A stretch of DNA of 38,573 nt, taken from contig JAFGHH010000292.1 of NCBI GenBank assembly GCA_016930215.1, positions 1 through 38,573 of the forward strand, written 5' to 3'. This stretch comes from Deltaproteobacteria bacterium (GTDB lineage: Bacteria > Myxococcota_A > Polyangia > DRWM01 > JAAZOP01). This document shows positions 8,713-16,863 of this stretch, piece by piece. The position numbers and the translations under genes were made by a program. The notes below the pieces were generated by a model. It worked only from the letters and a program-made list of their open reading frames with translations. It searched no databases and was not told the origin of the DNA. Numbering within the stretch: position 1 is the stretch's first letter; the number at the start of each line of letters is the position of its first letter.

Positions 8713-10086
8713 TCAGACACAACCCGGTTCCCCCCGCTTGGCCCGGGCGATGGCCCGCTCCAGGTCGTCCCGGATCGCCTGCAGGTTGCGCTCGGTGTCC
8801 GCCTCAAAGCGCAGCACCAGCACCGGCTGGGTATTCGAGGCGCGGACGAGCCCCCAGCCGTTCGGGAAGTGCACGCGGGCGCCATCGATATCGATCAGGC
8901 TGACGTCCGAGCGCCCGCGGTAGGCCTCCTGGACCCGCCGTACCACCTCGAACTTGGTCTCGTCCGGGCAGTCGAGGCGGATCTCCGGCGTGGTCACCGT
9001 CCGCGGAACGTCGGCCAGCAGGGCGGACAGCGGCCTGTCGGAGGCGGCGACGAGCTCGAGCAGGCGCAGCGAGGCGTAGATCGCGTCGTCGAAGCCGAGG
9101 TAGCGGTGGGCGAAGAACAGGTGCCCGCTCATCTCTCCCGCCAGCGCCGCCTGCTCCTCCTTCATCTTGGCCTTGATCAGCGAGTGGCCGGTGCGCCACA
9201 AGATGGGCCGGCCCCCGTGCCGTCGCACGTCGTCGAACAACGTCTGCGAGCACTTGACCTCGGCGATCACCGCGGCCCCGGGCTGCTCGGCCAGCACCTG
9301 GCGCGCCAGCAGCAGCAGCAGCTTGTCGCCGTAGATGATCCGCCCCGCCTCGTCGACGGCGCCCAGCCGGTCGCCGTCGCCGTCGAACGCCACCCCCAGC
9401 TCGGCCTTCTCGGCCTTGACCCGCGCGATCAGATCCTCGAGGTTCTCCGGGACCGTCGGGTCGGGGTGGTGGTTGGGGAACGTGCCGTCCGGATCGCAGT
9501 ACAGCTCGATCGGGGACAGCCCCAGCGCCCGCATCAACGGAATCGCCACCGGACCCGCCACGCCGTTGCCGGCGTCGACGACGACCCGCAGGCCGCGCCG
9601 CGCGAACCGGATGTTCCCCTGGACGTACTCGAGGTACGGCCCGACGACGTCCAGCACCCGCCGCGCGCCGCTCCCGGAAACGAAATCGCCGCGCTCGATG
9701 CGCCCGCGCAGCTCCTGGATCCCCTCGCCGTGGAGCGAGTCGGTCCCGAGCTGGACCTTGAAGCCGTTGTACTCGGGCGGGTTGTGGCTGCCGGTGATCA
9801 TCGCCCCGGCGTCGGCCCGGAAGTGCTGCACGGCGAAGTAGAGCAGCGGCGTCGGGACCTGGCCCACGTCGAGCACCTCGAGACCGGCCCGGGCCAGCCC
9901 GTCGGCGAAGTCGTCGGCCAGGCGCGGCGAGGAGAGCCGGCAGTCGCGGCCGAGCGCGCAGGTCCGGGCGCCCCGCTCGGCCGCCAGGCTGCCGAAGGCC
10001 CGCCCCAGCGTCCGCACGGTGTCGGGCGGCAGGTCCCGCTCGACGATCCCCCGGATGTCGTATTCGCGAAAGATGCTCGGGTTCAT
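8713..10086 (-). CDS. manB: Phosphomannomutase/phosphoglucomutase
   Basis: REYDIRGIVERDLPPDTVR...GAMITGSHNPPEYNGFKV...VAFDGDGDRLGAVDEAG; full-length ORF. Confidence 0.95.
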   Translation of the reverse strand: MNPSIFREYDIRGIVERDLPPDTVRTLGRAFGSLAAERGARTCALGRDCRLSSPRLADDFADGLARAGLEVLDVGQVPTPLLYFAVQHFRADAGAMITGSHNPPEYNGFKVQLGTDSLHGEGIQELRGRIERGDFVSGSGARRVLDVVGPYLEYVQGNIRFARRGLRVVVDAGNGVAGPVAIPLMRALGLSPIELYCDPDGTFPNHHPDPTVPENLEDLIARVKAEKAELGVAFDGDGDRLGAVDEAGRIIYGDKLLLLLARQVLAEQPGAAVIAEVKCSQTLFDDVRRHGGRPILWRTGHSLIKAKMKEEQAALAGEMSGHLFFAHRYLGFDDAIYASLRLLELVAASDRPLSALLADVPRTVTTPEIRLDCPDETKFEVVRRVQEAYRGRSDVSLIDIDGARVHFPNGWGLVRASNTQPVLVLRFEADTERNLQAIRDDLERAIARAKRGEPGCV

Positions 10087-10099
10087 GCGTCGTCCCTCG

Positions 10100-11167
10100 T
10101 CACAACAGGTCCTTGCGCCCCCGCGCCTTCAGCTCGTCGACCACCGCCCGTACGTCCTGCGACGATCCTCTCCGGCACACCAGGAGGGCGTCCTCGGTGT
10201 CGACCACGATCACGTCGTCCACGCCGACGACCGCCACGATCTTCCGGGCCGCGGCCTCGGCCCGCACGTAGGCCCGCGGCGCGTCCTTGAGGAACACGAG
10301 CGGTCCGTCGGCGGGAACGCCCGCCGGGACCCGGTCGGCGACCGCGTCCCAGGAGCCGACGTCGGACCAGGAAAAGGCCGCCGCGACGACGGCCACGCGC
10401 TCCGCCCGCTCCATCACGCCGTAATCGATCGAGATCGCCTCGCAGCCCGCGAACCGCTCGGCGACGAGCCGCGCCTCGCCGGCCGGGTCCACCGCGGCGA
10501 CGGCATCGGCGAACCGGCCGGTCTCGGGCAGCCGCGCCCGCAGCTCGTCGAGCATCCGGCCGACGGAGAAGACGAACATCCCGCTGTTCCAGAAGACGCC
10601 GCCGTCCGCCAGCAGCCGTTCGGCCTTCGCCCGGTCCGGCTTCTCGAGGAATCGCGCGACGGCGAAGGCGTCGTCGCCCAGCGCGGCGCCGGCCTGCACG
10701 TAGCCGAAGCCGGTCTCGGGACGCGCCGGCGGGATGCCGAAGGTCGCGATCCACCCCTCGCGCGCCAACGCCGTCGCCCGGGCGAACGCGGCCCCGTACG
10801 CCGCCTCGCCCTCGATCAGCTGGTCGGAGGGCACCGCCGCCAGCGGCACGTCGCCGAACTCGCGCCGCACCCGCGCCGCGGCCCAGCCGATGCACGGGGC
10901 GGTCGACCGCGGCGTCGGCTCGGCCAGGATCTGCGACCGCGGCAGCCCCGGGAGCTGCGCCGCCACCGCCTCGACCAGCCGCTCCCCGGTCACCACCAGG
11001 ATCCGCCCGGGCGGGAACAGCGCCCGGGCGCGCTCCCAGGCGAGCTGCAGCAGCGAGCGTCCGCCGCCCGTCAGCGCCAGCAGCTGCTTGGGCCGGGCCA
11101 GCCGCGAGAGCGGCCAGAAGCGGGTCCCCGCGCCGCCGGCCATGATCGCGCACGCCGCATCGAGCAT
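10100..11167 (-). CDS. manC: Mannose-1-phosphate guanylyltransferase (without cupin isomerase domain)
   Basis: AIMAGGAGTRFWPLSRLARPKQLLAL...VPSDQLI...FLEKPDRAKAERLL...GVFWNSGMFVF; located 13 nt upstream of manB. Confidence 0.95.
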   Translation of the reverse strand: MLDAACAIMAGGAGTRFWPLSRLARPKQLLALTGGGRSLLQLAWERARALFPPGRILVVTGERLVEAVAAQLPGLPRSQILAEPTPRSTAPCIGWAAARVRREFGDVPLAAVPSDQLIEGEAAYGAAFARATALAREGWIATFGIPPARPETGFGYVQAGAALGDDAFAVARFLEKPDRAKAERLLADGGVFWNSGMFVFSVGRMLDELRARLPETGRFADAVAAVDPAGEARLVAERFAGCEAISIDYGVMERAERVAVVAAAFSWSDVGSWDAVADRVPAGVPADGPLVFLKDAPRAYVRAEAAARKIVAVVGVDDVIVVDTEDALLVCRRGSSQDVRAVVDELKARGRKDLL

Positions 11168-11273
11168 CCGTCACCTCGAGCGGGCGCTCCCCCCGGCGCC
11201 CCGTCCGCGAATCGTGCCGGTTCGCCGCGTCCCGGGCAAGAGGCAACCCGCGTGGTCGCCCCGCCGCCGCCCG

Positions 11274-12569
11274 TCAGATCAGCGGCGCGGTGCAGACGCC
11301 GATCTCCATGATCAGGTAGATCAGCACGTACTCCTGGGGCAGGATACCGACGTGTCCGGGCGACGAGCCCTCGCCGACGGTGTGGTAGGTCGAGAACAGC
11401 ACCTTGCCGCCGCCGTGCTGGAAGGTCAGCGTCAGCGGGACGATCCGGCTCGGCTCGAGCACGAAGTCGCCTTCGACCCAGATCTTCGGGCCGGCCGACT
11501 CGCCCGGCTCCGGGTCGAGCCGCACGAGGTAGTCCTCGATCCAGACGAAGTTCCCCAGGAAGTCCAGCTCCTCGTGCCCGGCGCCGATCGCGTCGAGCCA
11601 GGCCGACAGGTCGGCGTCGACCGAGTAGCCGTGGGAGGTCCAGCCGTGCATCGTCTCGCCGTACGACCAGGCCTCCTCGTCGCCGTCGTCGAGCACGGCG
11701 TCGTCGCCGCAGATGTCGACGTACTCCGGCAGCGCCACCTCGAACACGTCGTACATCATGTCGGTCGCGTAGATCCGTCCCCCCGCTTCGATGTAGGAGC
11801 GGATGTTCTCCTGCACCGCCGGATCGGCGAGCGGCGCGGTCGGATCGCTGAGCTGCGGCGAGCCGGCGATCGTGCAGGGGAAGAAGATGATGTGGTACGT
11901 CATCAGGAGCGACAGGTCGCGCAGGAGCGTGTCGCTCGACGGATACGGGGCGATGTTGTAGATGTCGAACGGCTCGGTGCTGCGCACGAGGCGGTTGTCG
12001 AAGTCGACGTCGCCCATCGTCAGCTTGGCCAGCACGTCCTCGATGTGGTCCCCGGCCTCGAGCGCGAACGACAGCGCGATGTTCGGGATCGTGTCGCCGT
12101 CGGCGAGCCGCGCCGGCAGCGTCGTCGGCTCGTCGGGGATGTCGACCGGCCCCGTCGCCGGCACGGTGATCGGGCGCACGCGCCGGAACTGCCCCTTCTG
12201 CACCACCAGCCGGTAGTCGCCCGGGGCGGCGTTGACCGAGAAGCTGCCGTCCGGCGCGCTGAACGCGAAGTACGGCGACGGCGGGTCGATGCAGGTCTCC
12301 GGGTAGGCGTGGTCGGGGATCGGCGGCGGGTCGGCCAGCGCGAAGTAGACCAGCGCGCCCGAGATCGGCACGACGTGCCCCGGGCTCCAGACCACCCCGC
12401 GCATCGTCGTCAGGATGCCCGGTACGTCCCAGCCGTCCGAGCCGCCGTCGGTCCCGCGGTCCCCTGCGATGTCCCGCGGCAGCGGATCGTCCTCCGGCTG
12501 CTGACACGCCGCGAGACCCGGCAGGACCACTGCCGCGACGGTCGCCCACCACAGTCTGCTCGTGTTCAT
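11274..12569 (-). CDS. Putative secreted lipoprotein with a carboxypeptidase-regulatory-like region and a class I GATase/ThuA-like region
   Basis: MNTSRLWWATVAAVVLPGLAACQQ lipobox; GALVYFALA...PDGSFSVNAAPGDYRLVVQKGQF; MTYHIIFFPCTIAG...IRSYIEAGGRIYATDMMYDVFE...GGKVLFSTYHT. Confidence 0.65.
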   Translation of the reverse strand: MNTSRLWWATVAAVVLPGLAACQQPEDDPLPRDIAGDRGTDGGSDGWDVPGILTTMRGVVWSPGHVVPISGALVYFALADPPPIPDHAYPETCIDPPSPYFAFSAPDGSFSVNAAPGDYRLVVQKGQFRRVRPITVPATGPVDIPDEPTTLPARLADGDTIPNIALSFALEAGDHIEDVLAKLTMGDVDFDNRLVRSTEPFDIYNIAPYPSSDTLLRDLSLLMTYHIIFFPCTIAGSPQLSDPTAPLADPAVQENIRSYIEAGGRIYATDMMYDVFEVALPEYVDICGDDAVLDDGDEEAWSYGETMHGWTSHGYSVDADLSAWLDAIGAGHEELDFLGNFVWIEDYLVRLDPEPGESAGPKIWVEGDFVLEPSRIVPLTLTFQHGGGKVLFSTYHTVGEGSSPGHVGILPQEYVLIYLIMEIGVCTAPLI

Positions 12570-12693
12570 CGTCTCCTCCCGCGCGATTCCGCAGCCTCAT
12601 GATAGCCCGGTCGGGGACCCCGGGGAAGCGCGCCGCCGGACGCCCGGGACTAGGAGCCTCCTCCCGGGTGTTGCAGGCCTCGAAACGGGTCGC

Positions 12694-12726
12694 TCGACTT
12701 TGATCGGCGAGGGATTAGACTACCCT
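12694..12726 (+). promoter_or_regulatory. Possible sigma70-type promoter for the TonB-like gene
   Basis: TAGACT (12716-12721) as candidate -10; TCGACT (12694-12699) at 16-bp spacing as a weak -35. Confidence 0.3.
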
Positions 12727-12738
12727 GCGGAGCGACGG

Positions 12739-14610
12739 ATGAACGACGGACGCCGCCAGGAACGGCCCCCCCGACTCGACGCGCAGCAGCGCGCGCTGCT
12801 GGCCGCCGTCGTCGTGTCGCTCCTCGCCCACCACACCATGCTGTCGGTCCTGCCGGCGCCCCGGGCCGAGATCGAGAAGCGTCCCCGGCCGGTCGAGGTC
12901 GCGCTGTACGAGCCCGCGACGCCCGTTCCCGCGGCCCCCGCGGCCGAGCCCGAGCCGCCCGTGCCGCCGCCGCTGGCGGCGGTCGCTCCGCCCGAGGTCG
13001 CGCCGCCGCCGGACGAGACGCCCGCGGAGCGGCAGGAGCGTCGGCAACGCGACCTGGAGGAGTTCCGGCCGCCGCGGCTGGCGCAACGGCCGCCGCAACC
13101 GACGCCGACGCCCGAGCCGGAGCCCGAACCGGAGCCCGAGCCCGCGGAGGAGCGCCGGGCGGAGCCCCGCCCCGCGCCCGACCTCGAGGCGCTCAACATG
13201 CACTTCGTGCAGCTTCCGCCGCGCGTGGACGAGCCGGAGACGATGCCGGACCGGGTCCGCTTCTTCGCCCAGCGCACCCAGGACGTCGAGGAGGAGACGC
13301 GGGCCGCCGTCACGACGCTCGACGACGCCCGGGAGTCCGAGACCGCACACGCCGCCGCGCGGCCCGACGAGGCGCCGGCGCCGCGGGACGGCGTGCACGA
13401 CGGCCGGCCGCAGGTCGACGAGCGCGAGGGCTCGACGGAGCCGGACCGGCAGGCGGCAAGCGCGGCGACCCCGCGACCCCGGGTCGCCGAACAACGGGCC
13501 GGCGCGAGGGCGGGCGAGCGCGGGGACCCGCGGGAGACGTTGCCGGAGCCGCCGCCGCAACCGGAGGCCCGGCCGGGCGGCGAGCGCGGGACCGGCGCGA
13601 CGACGCCGGTCGTCGCGGTGACCGGCGTGCGGGCGTCCGAGCGCCCCGACGGGACGCTCGCCGCCGAGGAGCTGCGGGAGGTCCGACCGGGAAGCCCCGG
13701 CGACGAGCTGCCGGTTCCCGGCGGTCCGCCGATGGAGCCGACGCCCTCCCCGGCGCTCGCCGCGGCCGGCGCCGGCGGGGAGCAGGGCGCGGGAGGCTCC
13801 GGCGGCACGACCGGCGCCGACACCGCCACCTCGCCCGCCGACCCGACGCTCGACTGGGCGACCTTCGAGGAGCTGTTCCACGAGCAGCTCGATCGCGAGC
13901 GCGAGGCGTTCCTCGAGCGGCGGCGCGAGCGGCGCCGGATGGGCGGCGCGATGGACCGGATGGACCGCGCGACCGCCCAGCTCGAGAACTTCAATCCCGA
14001 CGTCCGCCCGGGCAACCAGACCGCGCTCGACACGCTGTACCACCCGTTCGCGCTGTACATCACCGCCTTCCACCGCAAGCTGCACCCGCAGTGGGGCGAC
14101 GGCTACATCGTCTCCCTGATGCGGTTTCCCGACAACCACCCGCTCAACGACATGACGTTGTGGGTCAAGCTGGAGATCGTGGTCAACGGCGACGGCACGA
14201 TCCACAAGATCACGATCGTGCGTTCGAGCGGCAACGTGGTGTACGACGTGGCGGCGATCGATGCGGTGTTCCAGGGCGAGCCGTATCCTCCGCCGCCGGC
14301 GGAGCTGCAGTCGGGGGACGGCCGGCTGTACATGCGCTACGCGTTCTTCCGCAACCACTCGCAGTGCGGCGTGTGGAACGCCGAGCCGTACATCCTGCCC
14401 GACCCGCCATCGTTGCACGAGCCCGGAGAGGAGCCGGGGACCGAGCATCCGACGCCCGGGGACGGCGCGACGCGGCCGCCGGCCGACTCCGCACCGGCGA
14501 CGACCGCCCGTCACGCGCCGTCGTCCGCCGCGGCGGAGCGCCTGCGCTTCGCGGCCGGCCGGTTCAGGCCGGCTTGTAGCGCCGGACGAAGTGCAGGTTC
14601 TCGTAGTTGA
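12739..14610 (+). CDS. TonB-family energy transducer-like protein with long Pro/Glu-rich linker
   Basis: N-terminal hydrophobic segment LLAAVVVSLLAHHTMLSVL, EPEPEPEPEPAEE linker, C-terminal LWVKLEIVVNGDGTIHKITIVRSSGNVVYDVAAIDAVFQGEPYPPPP. ATG 12739 in frame within ORF 12562..14610. Confidence 0.75.
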   Translation: MNDGRRQERPPRLDAQQRALLAAVVVSLLAHHTMLSVLPAPRAEIEKRPRPVEVALYEPATPVPAAPAAEPEPPVPPPLAAVAPPEVAPPPDETPAERQERRQRDLEEFRPPRLAQRPPQPTPTPEPEPEPEPEPAEERRAEPRPAPDLEALNMHFVQLPPRVDEPETMPDRVRFFAQRTQDVEEETRAAVTTLDDARESETAHAAARPDEAPAPRDGVHDGRPQVDEREGSTEPDRQAASAATPRPRVAEQRAGARAGERGDPRETLPEPPPQPEARPGGERGTGATTPVVAVTGVRASERPDGTLAAEELREVRPGSPGDELPVPGGPPMEPTPSPALAAAGAGGEQGAGGSGGTTGADTATSPADPTLDWATFEELFHEQLDREREAFLERRRERRRMGGAMDRMDRATAQLENFNPDVRPGNQTALDTLYHPFALYITAFHRKLHPQWGDGYIVSLMRFPDNHPLNDMTLWVKLEIVVNGDGTIHKITIVRSSGNVVYDVAAIDAVFQGEPYPPPPAELQSGDGRLYMRYAFFRNHSQCGVWNAEPYILPDPPSLHEPGEEPGTEHPTPGDGATRPPADSAPATTARHAPSSAAAERLRFAAGRFRPACSAGRSAGSRS

Positions 14611-15133
14611 TCGTGAAGTGCGCGGCCATCGGGGCGGCGAGCTGCCCACCGACCCAGAACAGCCCGCCGAGCGCGAAGCCCATCACGACGGCCTCGAGCG
14701 TCCAGACGATGAAGCGCTTGTTCACCGGGACGTGCATGCCGCCGAAGACGAGACTGGCGGCGACCAGCCCGACCGTGGGCTGCAGCGCCCCGCGGAAGAA
14801 GCACTCCTCCGCCACCGCCGACAGCACCGCCAGGAGCAGGATGTCCGAGTCGGAGAGCCGTCCGAGGAGCGCCTGGAACTCCGTGTGCAGCCCGGCGGCC
14901 CAGCGCGTACGCCGCACGGCCCAACGGCTCAACCGGGAGACGATCAGCCCGAACACGACGCCGGCGAGCAGGCCGCCGACGAACCCCAGCGCGAACGGGA
15001 TGTGCAGCAGCGGCGCCGGGTGACGCCAGAGATCGATCGTGCCGCGGTCCGCCAGGACCCAGGTCACCGCGCCGACCGTCAGCAGCCCGTACAGCAGCAC
15101 GGCTCCGCGCGCCGGATTGGACGTGCCGCTCAC
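14564..15133 (-). CDS. CPBP-family intramembrane glutamic endopeptidase
   Basis: AVAEECFFRGALQP...GGMHVP...MAAHFTINYENLHF; GTG start at 15133 inside ORF 14564..15571. Confidence 0.8.
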   Translation of the reverse strand: MSGTSNPARGAVLLYGLLTVGAVTWVLADRGTIDLWRHPAPLLHIPFALGFVGGLLAGVVFGLIVSRLSRWAVRRTRWAAGLHTEFQALLGRLSDSDILLLAVLSAVAEECFFRGALQPTVGLVAASLVFGGMHVPVNKRFIVWTLEAVVMGFALGGLFWVGGQLAAPMAAHFTINYENLHFVRRYKPA

Positions 15134-15140
15134 GAGCGCC

Positions 15141-16769
15141 CTACCCCCCTCCGCCCTTGCGCGAGCCGGCGGCCGCGGCCAGCATCCTGCGCGCACGGGC
15201 CGCGACCGCCGCCGCCCGGCGCAGCACCGCGCGACGCAGCGAGTCGGCCCGGCCGCGCTGCCGGGCGGTCCACCGCCGGTCGCCGATCCCCGGCAAGTTC
15301 GCCAGCACGTTCGCGTGGGCGGCGTCGGCCGCGGCGACCACCAGGGCCGCGGCGGCCAGGACGTCGGAGGTGCAGGCCGGATGTCCGCGGCGAACCAGCG
15401 TTTCGAGCGTCTCGACGACCTGCGGCAGCGCCGCCAGCAGCGCGAGCGGCGTTTGGGCCGCCCTGCGATTCGCCGCGTCCAGCGCGGCGGCCCTCGCCGC
15501 GGTCTCCTCCGGGGTCCGCCGGGGCAGGCGCGAGGCGGCCCGGACGGACTCGTAGGCCGCCGCGTCCTCATCGACCCCGCGCAGCGCGGTGCGCGCGGCT
15601 TCCTGCGCCGCCACGGCCAGCGGGTCCAACTCCGCCCGCAGCTCGGGCGCCGCCCCCTGCTGCTCGTAGGTCAGCCCGGCCACCATCGCCGCGAGCGCCG
15701 ACCCGCAGGAAGCGGCGAGCGCCGCGGCCGAGCCTCCGCCGGGAGTGGGCGTCACGGCGCCCAGCCGTGCGGCGAAGCCCTCGAGCGACAAGGCGGCGAG
15801 CCGGTCGGCCCGCAGCAGCCGCCGCTCGACGATCCGCTGCTGCGGATCGAACGGCGCCACGTCGCCCAGCCCCAGCGTGCGCACGGCCGTCTCGAGCAGC
15901 TCCTCGTGCGGCGCGCCGGGCGAGCGTCCCATCCGTCGCAGGTAGTGGCGGCCGGCGTCCAGCAGGGCGCGCTCGGGGACCAGCCCGACCAGCTCCGACC
16001 CGGTGACGCGCAGGCCCAGCTCGCCGGCGATCCGCTCGCAGGCGTCGAAGGCGTCGTGCAGCCCGGCCCGGTCCAGGTCGATCAGGTTCATCGAGACCTG
16101 GGCGCAGCGGTACTCGGGGATGACCCAGCCGATGGCGCGGATCGGCAGCCCCAGCTCGCGGACCCGCTTCGCCACCCGCACCGCGTACTTGCGCTCGGCC
16201 GTGTTGAGGTCGACGTTGTAGGCGGCGAGGAACTTGCGGGCGCCGATCGCGGTGGCGCCGGAGCGCGGGTTGAGCTTCGCGGGGCCGAAGTCCGGCTTCC
16301 AGGCCGGGTCGCGCAGCTTCGCCGCCAGACCCTCGTACTCGCCGGCGCGCACGTCCGCCAGCGACCGCCGCTGGGGCCGCGTCGCCGCCTGCTCGTACAG
16401 GTAGACGGGGATTCCGAGCTCCTTGGCCACCCGCGCGCCGAGCCGCCGGGCGAGCTGCACGCATTCCGCCATCGTCACGCCGGCGACGGGCACGAACGGG
16501 AAGACGTCGGTGGCGCCCATCCGCGGGTGTTCGCCGCGGTGCCGGCGCATGTCGATCCGCTCGGCCGCCGTCCGGATCGCCTGGAAGCCGGCCTCCAGCG
16601 CCGCCTCCGGCTCGCCGACGAAGGTCACCACGGTCCGGTGGGCGCCGGCGCCGGGGTCGACGTCCAGCAGCGTCGCGCCGTCGACGGCGGCGATCGCGGC
16701 CGCGATCGCGTCGATCACCTCGCGGTTGCGCCCGTCGCTGAAGTTCGGCACGCATTCGACCAGCCGCAT
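15141..16769 (-). CDS. ftcD: Bifunctional glutamate formimidoyltransferase / formimidoyltetrahydrofolate cyclodeaminase
   Basis: MRLVECVPNFSDGRNREVIDAIAAAI...GAHRTVVTFVG...RGEHPRMGATDVFPFVP; C-terminal FAARLGAVTPTPGGGSAAALAASCGSALAAMVAGLT. Confidence 0.93.
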   Translation of the reverse strand: MRLVECVPNFSDGRNREVIDAIAAAIAAVDGATLLDVDPGAGAHRTVVTFVGEPEAALEAGFQAIRTAAERIDMRRHRGEHPRMGATDVFPFVPVAGVTMAECVQLARRLGARVAKELGIPVYLYEQAATRPQRRSLADVRAGEYEGLAAKLRDPAWKPDFGPAKLNPRSGATAIGARKFLAAYNVDLNTAERKYAVRVAKRVRELGLPIRAIGWVIPEYRCAQVSMNLIDLDRAGLHDAFDACERIAGELGLRVTGSELVGLVPERALLDAGRHYLRRMGRSPGAPHEELLETAVRTLGLGDVAPFDPQQRIVERRLLRADRLAALSLEGFAARLGAVTPTPGGGSAAALAASCGSALAAMVAGLTYEQQGAAPELRAELDPLAVAAQEAARTALRGVDEDAAAYESVRAASRLPRRTPEETAARAAALDAANRRAAQTPLALLAALPQVVETLETLVRRGHPACTSDVLAAAALVVAAADAAHANVLANLPGIGDRRWTARQRGRADSLRRAVLRRAAAVAARARRMLAAAAGSRKGGGG

Positions 16770-16863
16770 CGAGTCTGCCTCCCGGATGCGCGCTTCGTAG
16801 CACGCGCGCGGCGTGCGGCGCAACGCCGCCCTCCCGCCCGCGGCTGTGGTAGGCTCCGCACCC

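Noticed and set aside
7003-10290. 1095-aa plus-strand ORF
   Set aside because: Antisense to the GlpB-like, peptidase-MA and manB genes.
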